Assembly (NCBI RefSeq): GCF_029960785.1
Contig: NZ_JASBQE010000027.1
Location: forward strand, 1-64,000
DNA length: 64,000 nt
Source: Polyangium sp. 15x6
GTDB taxonomy: Bacteria; Myxococcota_A; Polyangia; Polyangiales; Polyangiaceae
Direction: 5' to 3'
Both the position numbers and the translations under genes were made by a program. Below the pieces are notes generated by a model, which had not been told where the DNA came from, did no database searches, and worked only from the letters and a program-made list of their open reading frames with translations. The stretch's first letter is position 1; each line of letters begins with the position of its first letter. Below, piece after piece: positions 9,794 through 18,565 of the stretch.

Positions 9794-10489
9794 ATGTCTC
9801 GCGCCGCCCGCCTGCTCGATCTCCTGGAGCTCTTGCGCCGCCACCGCGCGCCGATCACGGGCCCGGCGCTGGCCGAGGAGCTCGGCATTTCGATTCGCAC
9901 GCTTTATCGCGACATCGCGACGCTGCAGGCGCAGGGCGCCGATATCCAGGGCGAACCGGGCCTCGGGTACGTCCTGCGCCCCGGCTTCACCCTCCCGCCG
10001 CTGATGTTCTCGGCCGACGAGCTCGAGGCCCTGGTGCTCGGCTCGCGCTGGGTCGCGGTGCGGGGTGACGCGCGGCTCGCGGCTGCGGCGGGCAATGCCG
10101 TGGCGAAGCTCCGCGCCGTGCTGCCGGACGACCTCCGCGCGAGCGTCGATACGGCGACGCTCACCGTGCCGATGCTCCGCGGCGAGCCGGTCGCCGTCGA
10201 CGCCTCGGTGATTCGCGCCGCGATCCGCAAGGAGCACAGGCTCGTCATCATGTACCAGGACCAGAACGGCGAAGGCACGACCCGCACGATCTGGCCCCTC
10301 TTGATCGGCTTCTTCGACAAGGTGCAGGTGCTCGCCGCGTGGTGCGAGCTCAGGCAGGACTATCGCGCCTTCCGCGTCGACCGCATCCAGTCGGTCGAGC
10401 CGAAGGACGAGCGTTATCCGCGCCGCCGTGCCGTGCTCGTCCAGGAATGGCGAGCCAGGCAGGCCACGCTTGCTCCTGCCGGAAACTGA
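9794..10489 (+). CDS. WYL-domain transcriptional regulator (HTH_11 type)
   Basis: The 231-aa protein starts with a winged HTH (RLLDLLELLRRHRAPITGPA then ISIRTLYRDIATLQAQG, residues 5-50), followed by a linker and a WYL domain (EHRLVIMYQDQNG to TIWPLLIGFFDKVQVLAAWC and an FRVDRIQ tail). YafY-like members are ligand-responsive repressors or activators, typically of adjacent genes. The neighbours are a VOC protein 46 bp downstream on the same strand and a divergent small gene. The WYL ligand cannot be predicted from the sequence. Confidence 0.9.
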   Translation: MSRAARLLDLLELLRRHRAPITGPALAEELGISIRTLYRDIATLQAQGADIQGEPGLGYVLRPGFTLPPLMFSADELEALVLGSRWVAVRGDARLAAAAGNAVAKLRAVLPDDLRASVDTATLTVPMLRGEPVAVDASVIRAAIRKEHRLVIMYQDQNGEGTTRTIWPLLIGFFDKVQVLAAWCELRQDYRAFRVDRIQSVEPKDERYPRRRAVLVQEWRARQATLAPAGN

Positions 10490-10535
10490 CAGTCGCAAGG
10501 CGCACACCCTCCGCGTCCACCACATGGAGATGCTG

Positions 10536-10910
10536 ATGCGTACCCTCAACTACCTGCTGCTTGCCGTCCGTGATCCGCTCCGAAGCGCCGAGCTGTATTC
10601 GAAGCTCCTCGGCTGCGAGCCGGTCGAAACATCGAAGACCTTCGTTCTCTACGTGCTCTCGACCGGCATGAAAATCGGCCTCTGGCTCGCCGACGAGGTC
10701 GAGCCGACCCCGAAGCCCGCCGGCGGCATCGAGATCTCGTTCCGCGAAACGAGCAAGGACGCCGTCCTCGCGACCTATGCCGAGTGGACCAAGCTCGGGC
10801 TCACCGTGGTGCAGGAGCCGACCGACATGGATTTCGGCTTCACGTTCGTGGTCGAGGACCCGGACGGGCACCGCCTCCGCCCGTTCGTCCTCGCCGCGAA
10901 TCCGCGGTAG
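10536..10910 (+). CDS. VOC (glyoxalase/bleomycin-resistance fold) protein
   Basis: A 124-aa protein with the paired beta-alpha-beta-beta-beta modules of the VOC superfamily: RTLNYLLLAVRDPLRSAELYSKLLG at the start and FGFTFVVEDPDGHRLRPFV at the end. I chose the second ATG, which has a GGAG ribosome-binding site six bases upstream; an ATG 12 bp earlier is possible. VOC proteins include dioxygenases, isomerases and drug-binding proteins, and the substrate cannot be told here. It is probably co-transcribed with the WYL regulator, which may control it. Confidence 0.85.
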   Translation: MRTLNYLLLAVRDPLRSAELYSKLLGCEPVETSKTFVLYVLSTGMKIGLWLADEVEPTPKPAGGIEISFRETSKDAVLATYAEWTKLGLTVVQEPTDMDFGFTFVVEDPDGHRLRPFVLAANPR

Positions 10911-10925
10911 TGTTATCCTCCACCA

Positions 10926-11837
10926 ATGCGCGCCACGATCCTTTCGCTGCTCGGCTTCGTGTTCGTCCTCGGTTGTTCGTCCGGTCAGGGCACCGGTTCC
11001 CCGACGGGTGCAACGACTTCATCCTCCGGCTCGGGTTCGGGGGGTGGGGGAAGCGGCGGCGCGGGGAGCGGCGGCGCGGGTGGAGAAGGCGGCCTCAATC
11101 TCACGACCTCCAGCGGCACCGGCGGCGATACCGGCGAGGAGTGCTTGAGCACCTTGACCATGCGGGTGCGCGACTTCTCCGAGAGCCACCCCGACTTCCA
11201 GTGGAGCGGCCATCCCAATTTCAGTGACATCGTCGGTGTTCGCCCGGGCATCCTGGCGGCCGAGCTGGCCGAGCAGCCCGATGGCAGCTTCAAGCCGGTG
11301 TACGTCGCCGGGAACGAGGTCAGCCCCGACGGCCCAGCCTACGCGCCCTTCACCGGCGCCGCCCATTTCGATGCGTGGTACCGCGACACCCCCGGCGAAA
11401 ACTTTGCCACGAACGTGCAGATCCCGCTCACGGGCAATGGCACCACGCTCGTCTACGACGACGCCGATTTTCATCCGATCGACGCGACGTTCGGCTTCGG
11501 GAACGAAGGTTTCGAGCTGAATGGCATGCCGAACAACTGGCACTTCACCACCGAAGCGCTCGTCTCCTTCCGTTACAAGGGCGGTGAGGTGTTCACGTTC
11601 CGCGGCGACGACGACATCTGGGTGTTCATCAATCACCGCCTCGCCATCGACCTCGGCGGCATCCACGGCCCCGAACTGGGCACCGTCGATCTCGACCAGC
11701 GCGCCTCGGATCTCGGCCTGGTCCTCGGCGGCGTGTACGATCTGCAAGTCTTCCACGCCGAGCGCAATTACTCGGGCTCGAATTACCGGTTCGAGACGAG
11801 CAACTTCTGCTTCTTGCCGGTGGACCCGCCCAAGTAG
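10926..11837 (+). CDS. Fibro-slime domain lipoprotein
   Basis: The 303-aa protein has a lipoprotein signal (LGFVFVLGC, Cys near residue 17), a Ser/Gly linker of about 40 residues, and then a fibro-slime domain. Recognisable blocks are RVRDFSESHPDFQ, FTGAAHFDAWYRD, FHFTTE-type NWHFTTEALVSFRYKGG, FRGDDDIWVFINHRLAIDLGG and YDLQVFHAERN. Fibro-slime domains are found in surface or matrix proteins of social amoebae and in many myxobacteria, with a PA14-like beta fold that binds carbohydrates or matrix. The protein is probably exposed on the cell surface. Its gene converges with the LRR gene, ending 5 bp away. Confidence 0.88.
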   Translation: MRATILSLLGFVFVLGCSSGQGTGSPTGATTSSSGSGSGGGGSGGAGSGGAGGEGGLNLTTSSGTGGDTGEECLSTLTMRVRDFSESHPDFQWSGHPNFSDIVGVRPGILAAELAEQPDGSFKPVYVAGNEVSPDGPAYAPFTGAAHFDAWYRDTPGENFATNVQIPLTGNGTTLVYDDADFHPIDATFGFGNEGFELNGMPNNWHFTTEALVSFRYKGGEVFTFRGDDDIWVFINHRLAIDLGGIHGPELGTVDLDQRASDLGLVLGGVYDLQVFHAERNYSGSNYRFETSNFCFLPVDPPK

Positions 11838-11842
11838 CGCTC

Positions 11843-12688
11843 TCAGGTCGGCTTCATGCGGCCGGGGTCAGGCGCTCCCCTCACGTACATCTTGCGTTTT
11901 CTCAGCATTGCGATCCCCGCGGGCGTCACCTGCGTGTCGTGAACGTCGACCCGCTTCAGGCCCGTTGAATCCGCCAGGCTGGCGACCCCTCGATCGGTGA
12001 CGCCCGTGCCCGCGATCGACAGGCTCCGGAGGCGAGGCATGCCGGCGAGCTGTCGCATGCCGGCATCCGTCACGACCGTCCGATCGAGCGAGAGCATCTC
12101 CAGCGTGGTCATGCGGCCGAGATGAGCACAGGTTACATCGGTGATCGCCGTGCCTGCGAGACCGAGCTCACGGAGCGCCGGACAAACCACGAGAAGACGG
12201 GCTCCCTCGTCGGTGACGGACGTGTTTGCAAGCTCGAGCCCATGAAGCCTCGACAAACGCCGCACCTGGACCAGCTCCACCTCGACGAGCGGGCTCTGAT
12301 CAAGCGCCAGCCAACCGAGCGATGGCTGGTTGTCCGGCAAGACCGCGAGCCCATCGATCCGCACGAGCGATCCCGATATCGTGAGATATTGGAGCGCCCC
12401 GTGAGGCACGTGGGCGAGACCTTCTCCGCGGACCGAGGTACCTTCGAGTCGGAGCGAGCGCAACCGACGCAGCGAAGCCAATCGCACCAAGGTGTGATCA
12501 TGGATCCCGGCGCCGCGCAGGCATAACGTCTCTACTTGGTCGCGCCCCTCGAGCTTCTCGAGCTCGTCGTCATGGACGGCCATCGACCAGTAGAGGCTGT
12601 ACCGCGAGCGGACCGGTGCATCGACATCGACGTCAGGCGGGATCGACGGGCCGAGCACGTGAAAAGGCGGATACCCCTCCCCCAGCAT
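11843..12688 (-). CDS. Leucine-rich-repeat portion of a frameshifted gene
   Basis: The frame encodes about ten LRR units of the ribonuclease-inhibitor-like type, for example LRSLRLEGTSVRGEGLAHV, LRELGLAGTAITDVTCAHL and LEMLSLDRTVVTDAGMRQL. The segment begins with GEGYPPFHVLGP, which is the direct continuation of the protein encoded immediately upstream (12633-13046) in the other frame. Removing one G from the five-G run (complement of 12679-12683) would join them into a single protein of about 400 aa. LRR proteins mediate protein binding. The gene sits behind a PP2C phosphatase in the same orientation. Confidence 0.7.
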   Translation of the reverse strand: MLGEGYPPFHVLGPSIPPDVDVDAPVRSRYSLYWSMAVHDDELEKLEGRDQVETLCLRGAGIHDHTLVRLASLRRLRSLRLEGTSVRGEGLAHVPHGALQYLTISGSLVRIDGLAVLPDNQPSLGWLALDQSPLVEVELVQVRRLSRLHGLELANTSVTDEGARLLVVCPALRELGLAGTAITDVTCAHLGRMTTLEMLSLDRTVVTDAGMRQLAGMPRLRSLSIAGTGVTDRGVASLADSTGLKRVDVHDTQVTPAGIAMLRKRKMYVRGAPDPGRMKPT

Positions 12689-13046
12689 GATAAAACAGCG
12701 ACTCGTTGGCGGTGAATCGACCGCAACAGAGCACCTCAACAAACGTTCGTCCCCCGCCTTCGTGCGTCACCGCGAGGTTGATCCATTCGGGGACCTTGCC
12801 GTCGCGAAAGAGAACGTCTATGACCGTGGCAGCATCGAGGCCCATCAGGTCGGAGCGCGAGAAGCGCTCACCGTCGTCGGGAAAGACAAACTCGTCCGGG
12901 TGAAGCGGGTTCTTGTCGTAGGACGCGTCGAGCACGACATCGAAGCGAATTTCGTCCGGCAGCGGCTCGACGACGAGCTCCCGCGCGAAATCGCGGGCCC
13001 GGCGGGAGGCGGAGTCGAGGCGAGAGGCGAAGGTTGCTCGGTCCAT
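12633..13046 (-). CDS. N-terminal part of the same frameshifted LRR gene
   Basis: The 137-aa frame begins MDRATFASRLDSASRRARD and contains EIRFDVVLDASYDKNPLHPDEFVF and EWINLAVTHEGGGRTFVEVL. Its last ~20 residues after FYHAG look non-native, while the overlapping other frame continues with GEGYPPFHVLGP. It is therefore best read as the globular N-terminus of a protein whose C-terminus is the LRR domain at 11843-12688. It lies 8 bp downstream of the PP2C gene on the same strand, so the two are probably one operon. No named domain recognised. Confidence 0.65.
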   Translation of the reverse strand: MDRATFASRLDSASRRARDFARELVVEPLPDEIRFDVVLDASYDKNPLHPDEFVFPDDGERFSRSDLMGLDAATVIDVLFRDGKVPEWINLAVTHEGGGRTFVEVLCCGRFTANESLFYHAGGGVSAFSRARPVDPA

Positions 13047-13054
13047 GGTTCAAG

Positions 13055-14038
13055 TCATTCCGTTTGCCGGAGTCGACCCCTCGCCCTCTCGGCGAGGATC
13101 ACCGCGACATCATCATGGAAGTTTCCCGAAGGAAGCTTCACCGCCTCCACGAGCGCCTCGACAGCCGAGCGAACGTCTCCCGCCAAGGCGACCTCGGATA
13201 ATTTCGGTCGAGGCAAATACTTCAAGAGACCATCCGACGCCAGGAGAAGGCGCCCCGAGAGAGACCGCCGCTCGATTCTCGTGGGCGTACATGCTCCGCT
13301 GCCAAGCAGCGGCTTGTGCTTCTGCATTGCGGTCAGCTCCACGACCTGCCCTGCCTCCACGAGCAGCGCGCCCGAATCTCCGATGCTCGCGCCCCAAAGC
13401 TCGTTGCCGCTCACCTGGACCACGACGAGCGTCGTCTCCCCGCACTTCGAATCCGCCTCCATTTCGCGGTCGAGCCGCGAGAGCCGTTCGCACCATGCCG
13501 CGGGCGTGAGCTCCTCCTCTGCCCCCAGCGCCGACGCCGCCTCTGCCGCCCAGCGCGCTGCGAGCGCGCCGCCGGAAAGCCCGCCTGCGCCGTCGGCGAC
13601 GACCAGCGTCCACCGGCGGCCACGGCAGCTCGCTTCCAGGCGATCCTCGTTCGCGCGGCCGGCGCGCCGCTCGGACCAGACATGCAGCCATTCCCGCGGA
13701 GGAGCCATGGGGACGAAGTCGGCATTCTGCACGGGTACGCCCACGTCGATGCTCTCCACCACGTTGTCCCGGAACCATACGGTTGCCTCGTCCGGCTCGA
13801 CACCACAGCGGCGGCATCCGCTTTCGGGCGCGCCCGCGACCGCAACCAGACCACCCACGTTTTCCCCCGCGTCGATCAGGGGCGCGCGGCGCCCGGGAGG
13901 ATCGAACCAGCCAATGGCATCGCCGGGCGTGTACTCGTGCGATCGGCAATAGCCGTACTTGTACTGAATGCGCCATGGTTGCAGCTGGCCACAGCGCGGG
14001 CAGATCGCATCGGCGATGACGGTGTCGAAGATGCCCAT
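13055..14038 (-). CDS. PP2C-type phosphatase with N-terminal zinc-ribbon-like domain
   Basis: The 327-aa protein starts with a short Cys-containing segment (ICPRCGQLQPWRIQYKYGYC) and a second CRRC, suggesting a small zinc-binding fold. A PP2C catalytic domain follows from about residue 120: RANEDRLEASC, LVVADGAGGLSGG, GETTLVVVQV, GASIGDSGALL and LLLASDGLLKYLP, with the metal-binding Asp residues present. PP2C enzymes remove phosphate from Ser/Thr residues, often opposing Hanks-type kinases, which abound in myxobacteria; no such kinase gene lies in this window. It is the first gene of a two-gene unit with the LRR protein, a possible substrate or partner. Confidence 0.82.
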   Translation of the reverse strand: MGIFDTVIADAICPRCGQLQPWRIQYKYGYCRSHEYTPGDAIGWFDPPGRRAPLIDAGENVGGLVAVAGAPESGCRRCGVEPDEATVWFRDNVVESIDVGVPVQNADFVPMAPPREWLHVWSERRAGRANEDRLEASCRGRRWTLVVADGAGGLSGGALAARWAAEAASALGAEEELTPAAWCERLSRLDREMEADSKCGETTLVVVQVSGNELWGASIGDSGALLVEAGQVVELTAMQKHKPLLGSGACTPTRIERRSLSGRLLLASDGLLKYLPRPKLSEVALAGDVRSAVEALVEAVKLPSGNFHDDVAVILAERARGRLRQTE

Positions 14039-14062
14039 GACGAGGACGGCGGAGCTCCTCCC

Positions 14063-14848
14063 CTACCCTCGTTGCGGCAGCCGGAAGCCCTGCTCCACCA
14101 GACGCGGCTCGCTCCCCGGAAAAAAACTCCTCTCGAGAAACCGGACTTCGCCCATGTTCGAGAAAGTCACCACCGAGCTCGATCGCGTCCCGTAAAAGGG
14201 GGGCGTCCGCGTATCCGAGATGAACAGCGGCGCGAGCATACGCTCCATCTCGAGCCCCACGCCCGTGTCCGGGAGCTCCGCGTCCGGGGCCCCCTGCTCC
14301 GAATGTAGCATCTGGAAGAACGCTTCCGCCGCCGGGAGCGGACGCTCCTCGACGAGCTTCGTGAAGGCGCCCTTGCCTTGCACGAGCTTCGGCCAGGGCG
14401 TGTCGAGCAGGTGATTGCTGAGCCCGTACACGCCGGGCGCGAGCCGACGCGACTCGCCCGTCTGGCTCGCGAAATAGGCCGCCTCGCCCCGCGTGCCCAC
14501 GATCAGGTTGAACCCGTTGTATTCACGCGCGCGCGGCCGCAGGCTCTCCGTGTATTCATGCGGCGAGCCCTCGCCCAGGAGATACGCAACCACGAGCGCC
14601 CCGCGCGATTTCGCGTCCGCGTGATGCGCCCCGGGATCCCGGAAGTTCGTGATGGCCGCGAAGCGCCCGGACCTCGTCACGCCGAGCCACGTCCCGCCGC
14701 TCTGCAGGTCGCGCCCCGCGAGGATCTCGGGATGATCTTCCCAGAAATGCGTCTCCCGCGTCGGACGGGCGAATACCTCGTCGCGGTTGGCCGCCAGCAC
14801 CACGTCGAAATCGGGATGGACCCCGAAGCCCAGGAACAGCACGCACAT
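14063..14848 (-). CDS. NRDE/TANGO2-family protein
   Basis: The 261-aa protein has the diagnostic N-terminus MCVLFLGF and the NRDE motif in VVLAANRDEVFARPT, followed by SGGTWLGVTRSGRFAAITNFRDP. The Cys at residue 2 is conserved in the family and recalls an Ntn-hydrolase nucleophile. Eukaryotic TANGO2 is linked to Golgi organisation and haem or lipid handling; the bacterial role is unknown. The gene starts 10 bp after the stop of the hybrid kinase on the same strand, so they may be co-transcribed. Confidence 0.88.
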   Translation of the reverse strand: MCVLFLGFGVHPDFDVVLAANRDEVFARPTRETHFWEDHPEILAGRDLQSGGTWLGVTRSGRFAAITNFRDPGAHHADAKSRGALVVAYLLGEGSPHEYTESLRPRAREYNGFNLIVGTRGEAAYFASQTGESRRLAPGVYGLSNHLLDTPWPKLVQGKGAFTKLVEERPLPAAEAFFQMLHSEQGAPDAELPDTGVGLEMERMLAPLFISDTRTPPFYGTRSSSVVTFSNMGEVRFLERSFFPGSEPRLVEQGFRLPQRG

Positions 14849-14858
14849 ACGCGCGAGT

Positions 14859-16829
14859 CTAGCCGGGCGCGGGCGGATCCGACATCAGCAACGACTCGAG
14901 CACGTCGGTCAGCTCGTCCACGCGGACCGGCTTGGTCAGGTACCGGAAGAACCCGGCTTGCTCGGCCCGCTTCTTGTCCCGATCCATCGCCGCTGCGCTC
15001 AGCGCGATGACCGGGATCGCTCGCGTCTCCGGCCACTCGCGCAGCTTCCGCAGCGCGTCGAACCCGCTCATCCCGGGCAGGTTGATATCCATCAGGACGA
15101 CCTCGGGCTTCCGCGCCCGCGCGAGCTCGATCCCGATCTCGGCGTTCGGCGCGGTGAACAGCTCGACGCGCTCGAGCTCCCCGACGAGGGCCTCCATGAA
15201 CGCGATGTTCGAGGGATTGTCCTCCACGTACAGCACCGTGTACCGCGGCCCCTCGCCGTCCCGCAGCGGCGAACTCTCCTGCGTCGCCGGGTTCGTCGCC
15301 TCCACGAGCGCGTGCGCCGCCGCCTGCCGCGCCGGCAGCTCGACCCAGAACGTGGACCCCTCGCCGGCGACGCTGCGAAAGCCCACGCTCCCGCCCATCA
15401 TCTCGGCGAGCCGCTTGGTGATCGTGAGCCCGATCCCCGTCCCTTCGATGGGCCCCGTCTCCTGACCGGCGCGCTGGAACGGCTGGAAGAGCTTCCCTTG
15501 TTTGTCCTCCGGGATGCCCATCCCGTCGTCGACGACGCTGATCCGCACGCGGCCCGCGGCCCCGACCTTCGACTCGAACACGGCGCGCCCGCCCTGCCGA
15601 CCGTACTTGATCGCGTTCGACCCGAAGTTCATCAAGATCTGGGCGAAGCGCGTCCGATCCGCGCAGACCATCGGCAGATCGTCGGGCACGGGCGCGATCA
15701 CGAGCTCGACGCCTGCCCGATCGGCCATCGGATCGAGCGCCGCCTTCGCCTCCAGGAGCACGCCGGCCACGCTCACCGGCTCCGGCGAGAGCGGCACGTT
15801 CCCCGCCTCGATCCGCGCCAGATCGAGCACATCGTCGATCAGGTGCAGCAGGTGCTCGCCGGCCTTGAGCACCTGGTCCACCATGCCCTTCTGACGCGCG
15901 TTGAGCGGCGTCTTCCGATCGCGCTGCAGGAGCTGACCGAACCCGAGGATGGCGTTCAGCGGCGTGCGCAGCTCGTGGCTCATCGACGCCAAGAACTCGC
16001 TCTTCGCGGCGCTCGCGGCCTCGGCCGTGGCGCGCGCCTGGCGCAGCTCGTCCTCGCGCTTCGCGTCGTCCGTCACGTCCCAGATCGTCGAGACGGTGCC
16101 GCCCTCGGCCGTTCTCCGATCGCTGATGCGCAAGGAGCGATGCTCCGTCGTCCGCACCTCGAGCACACCCTTCGGATCACGCCGATACGCGAGGCGCCGC
16201 GCGCGGAACGCGGCCGGCGACTCTTCGAGAGCGAAAAAGCCCCGCGTGAGCGCCTCGTCGAACAGCGCCTCGAAGGTCTTGCCGACCACCGGGCCGGCGA
16301 CGTGGGGGACCGTCCGGCGAAACGCGCTGTTGCAGAGCACGAGCCGATCGTGCGCGTCGAAGAGGGCGAACGGGTTCTGCACACTCTCGACGGCGCTGAG
16401 CAGCCGATCCGAAGCGAGCTTCGCCGCGGCCTCGATCTCCCTGCGCTCGCGGATCTCGCGGATCACGGCGGAGACCACGATGCCGCGCGGCGTGGAGAGC
16501 GGGTTCAGGCTCACCTCGATCGCCATCTCGGAGCCGTTCTTGTGGCGGCCGGAGAGCGCCGTCCCGGCCCCCATCGGCCTGACCTTCGGCGCGGCGACGA
16601 ACCCTGCGCGGTACCCCGCGTGGTTGGGTCGGAACCGCTCTGGAATGAGGATCTCGACGCGCTGACCGAGGAGCTCCGCGCGGTCGTAACCGAAGAGCTC
16701 CTCGGTCTGGGCGTTCACGAACTCGATGAGCCCATGCTCGTCCACGATGACCATGGCGTCGGGCGCGGTCTCGAAGAGCTGCCGAAACCGCGCATCGATG
16801 GGTTCGTCCTGGCCACCGTCATGCGTCAT
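14859..16829 (-). CDS. Hybrid PAS-PAS histidine kinase with C-terminal receiver
   Basis: Two PAS domains (first around LFETAPDAMVIVDEHGLIEF; second around SVQNPFALFDAHDRLVLC) precede a dimerisation/phosphotransfer domain with FLASMSHELRTPLNAILGF, an HATPase_c domain (NFGSNAIKYG, VVDDGMGIP, GTGIGLTITKRL) and a receiver (VLYVEDNPSNIAFME, phospho-acceptor in VVLMDINLPG, Lys in RYLTKPV). There is no transmembrane segment, so it acts in the cytoplasm. Myxobacteria carry many such orphan hybrids; no cognate response regulator or Hpt gene is adjacent. The start is the ATG next to an in-frame GTG one codon upstream. Confidence 0.93.
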   Translation of the reverse strand: MTHDGGQDEPIDARFRQLFETAPDAMVIVDEHGLIEFVNAQTEELFGYDRAELLGQRVEILIPERFRPNHAGYRAGFVAAPKVRPMGAGTALSGRHKNGSEMAIEVSLNPLSTPRGIVVSAVIREIRERREIEAAAKLASDRLLSAVESVQNPFALFDAHDRLVLCNSAFRRTVPHVAGPVVGKTFEALFDEALTRGFFALEESPAAFRARRLAYRRDPKGVLEVRTTEHRSLRISDRRTAEGGTVSTIWDVTDDAKREDELRQARATAEAASAAKSEFLASMSHELRTPLNAILGFGQLLQRDRKTPLNARQKGMVDQVLKAGEHLLHLIDDVLDLARIEAGNVPLSPEPVSVAGVLLEAKAALDPMADRAGVELVIAPVPDDLPMVCADRTRFAQILMNFGSNAIKYGRQGGRAVFESKVGAAGRVRISVVDDGMGIPEDKQGKLFQPFQRAGQETGPIEGTGIGLTITKRLAEMMGGSVGFRSVAGEGSTFWVELPARQAAAHALVEATNPATQESSPLRDGEGPRYTVLYVEDNPSNIAFMEALVGELERVELFTAPNAEIGIELARARKPEVVLMDINLPGMSGFDALRKLREWPETRAIPVIALSAAAMDRDKKRAEQAGFFRYLTKPVRVDELTDVLESLLMSDPPAPG

Positions 16830-16863
16830 CACGCACGCATATCATGGCCCCCGGCGCCCTGCA

Positions 16864-18468
16864 TCAGCGCTCCCGCTGCTCGTCCCCGAACCGCTCCAGG
16901 AACTCGTCGTACGTCCCATTGAAGAGCCGCGGCCCTTTGCGGGACAGCTCGAGCACGCGCGTCCCGAGCTTGCCGATGAAATGCCGATCGTGGCTCGTCA
17001 CCACGACGGTCCCCTTGAATGCGATCAGCGCCTGCAGGAGCGCGTCGATGCTCTCCACGTCGAGGTGGTTCGTCGGCTCGTCCAGCACCACCACGTTGTT
17101 CTTCAGCAGGATGAGCTTCGCCAGGAGCAGCCGCGCCGCTTCCCCGCCCGACAGGCTCTCCGTCTTCTTGAGCCCCGCCTCTCCGCTGAAGAGCAGCTTC
17201 CCCAGCACCGAACGCACGTCCTCGAGCTGCGCCTCCGGATCGAAGCGGTGCAGCCATTCGTACGCGGAGTAGCCGGGTTCGAGCGCCTCGTGATGATCCT
17301 GCGCGAAATACCCCACGTTCGTATCGTGGCCCCACACGATGGTCCCCGCGTCCGGCGCGTGCTCCGCGACGAGCAGCTTGAGCAGCGTCGACTTGCCGAT
17401 GCCGCTCGGCCCGATCACCGCGAGTTTGTCCCCGCGATTCAGGTTCAGACCGAGCCCATCGATCACCCGCAGATCGCCGAAGCTCTTCGCCAGGCCCTCC
17501 ACGCGCAGCACGTCGCGGCCGGACGGTTTTTCGATCTCGAACTTGATGTAGGGCCGCACCACGCTCGATCGACGCACCTGGATGCTGCTTTCGAGCTTCT
17601 CCATCTCCTTCACGCGCGACTGCGCCTGGCTCGACCGGCTGGCGCTCGCGCCGAAGCGGGCCACGAAGTCCTTGAGCTCCGCGATCTTCTTCTTCTTCTG
17701 GGCCGCGTCGGCCTCCGATTGACGCTTCCCGGTCGTCTTCTGCTCGATGAAATCGTCGTAATCGCCCGTGTACACGGTGACCGTCTGGTAATCGACGTCG
17801 GCGACGTGCGTGGCGATCGCGTTCATGAAATGCCGATCGTGGCTCACGACGAGCAGCGTCCCGCGGAAATCGTGCGTCAGGTAGGATTCGAGCCAGCGAA
17901 TGGAGTCGAGGTCGAGGTGGTTCGTCGGCTCGTCGAGGAGCAGGACGTCGGCGCCCGCGAACAGCGTCTGCGCGATGAGCACGCGCAGCTTGTACCCGCC
18001 CGCCAGCGTGCTGACGGTGTCGAGGTGCCGGGACGACGCGATTCCAAGGCCTTCCAGGATCTCCGCCGCGCGGGCCTCGGCCGTGTAACCGTCTTCCTCG
18101 CCGATCGTCCCCTCGAGTTCGGCGAGGCGCATGCCGACCTCGTCGTCCATCTCGCCCGCGAGCAGCCGTTCCTTCTCTTGCGTGGCGTCCCAGAGGATGC
18201 GGTTGCCCATGAGCACGGCGTCGAGGATGCGAACGGACTCGTACGCGAAGTGATCCTGCGAGAGCACGCCGACCTTGAGCTTTCCCGGGATCTCGACCGA
18301 GCCTTGATCGGACTCGTGCTCCCCCGAGATGACCTTGAGCAGCGTCGATTTTCCAGCGCCGTTCGCCCCGACGAGCGCGTACCGCTTGCCCGGATCGAAC
18401 CGCATCGAGACGTTTTCGAAGAGAATTTTCGGGCCGAAGCGCTTGGAGAGCTTGTCGAGCGTGATCAT
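16864..18468 (-). CDS. ybiT: ABC-F family ATPase, YbiT-like
   Basis: The 534-aa protein has two ABC modules in tandem and no membrane domain. Module 1 contains GANGAGKSTLLK, LAGGYKLRVLIAQ and [12 protein letters not shown]. Module 2 contains GPSGIGKSTLLK, LSGGEAARLLLAK and VVLDEPTNHLD. They are joined by a charged linker (QSEADAAQKKKKIAELKDF). ABC-F proteins bind the ribosome and influence translation or antibiotic resistance. The opening residues, SQDHFAYE and LDAVLMGN best resemble YbiT. No resistance context is seen nearby, so a housekeeping translation role is more likely. Confidence 0.88.
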   Translation of the reverse strand: MITLDKLSKRFGPKILFENVSMRFDPGKRYALVGANGAGKSTLLKVISGEHESDQGSVEIPGKLKVGVLSQDHFAYESVRILDAVLMGNRILWDATQEKERLLAGEMDDEVGMRLAELEGTIGEEDGYTAEARAAEILEGLGIASSRHLDTVSTLAGGYKLRVLIAQTLFAGADVLLLDEPTNHLDLDSIRWLESYLTHDFRGTLLVVSHDRHFMNAIATHVADVDYQTVTVYTGDYDDFIEQKTTGKRQSEADAAQKKKKIAELKDFVARFGASASRSSQAQSRVKEMEKLESSIQVRRSSVVRPYIKFEIEKPSGRDVLRVEGLAKSFGDLRVIDGLGLNLNRGDKLAVIGPSGIGKSTLLKLLVAEHAPDAGTIVWGHDTNVGYFAQDHHEALEPGYSAYEWLHRFDPEAQLEDVRSVLGKLLFSGEAGLKKTESLSGGEAARLLLAKLILLKNNVVVLDEPTNHLDVESIDALLQALIAFKGTVVVTSHDRHFIGKLGTRVLELSRKGPRLFNGTYDEFLERFGDEQRER

Positions 18469-18565
18469 CGCGGCGCCCGACCTAGCACGTGTTCCGGACG
18501 TTCGCCGCAGCCAACGATGAAGATGGGGAGGAACCTAGCCGGCGGACGTGGGCCGCAGTACGGGC

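Noticed and set aside
14787..16922. 711-codon plus-strand frame over the hybrid kinase
   Set aside because: Composition is Arg/His/Leu-rich without domains, and the minus frame contains complete PAS, kinase and receiver motifs.
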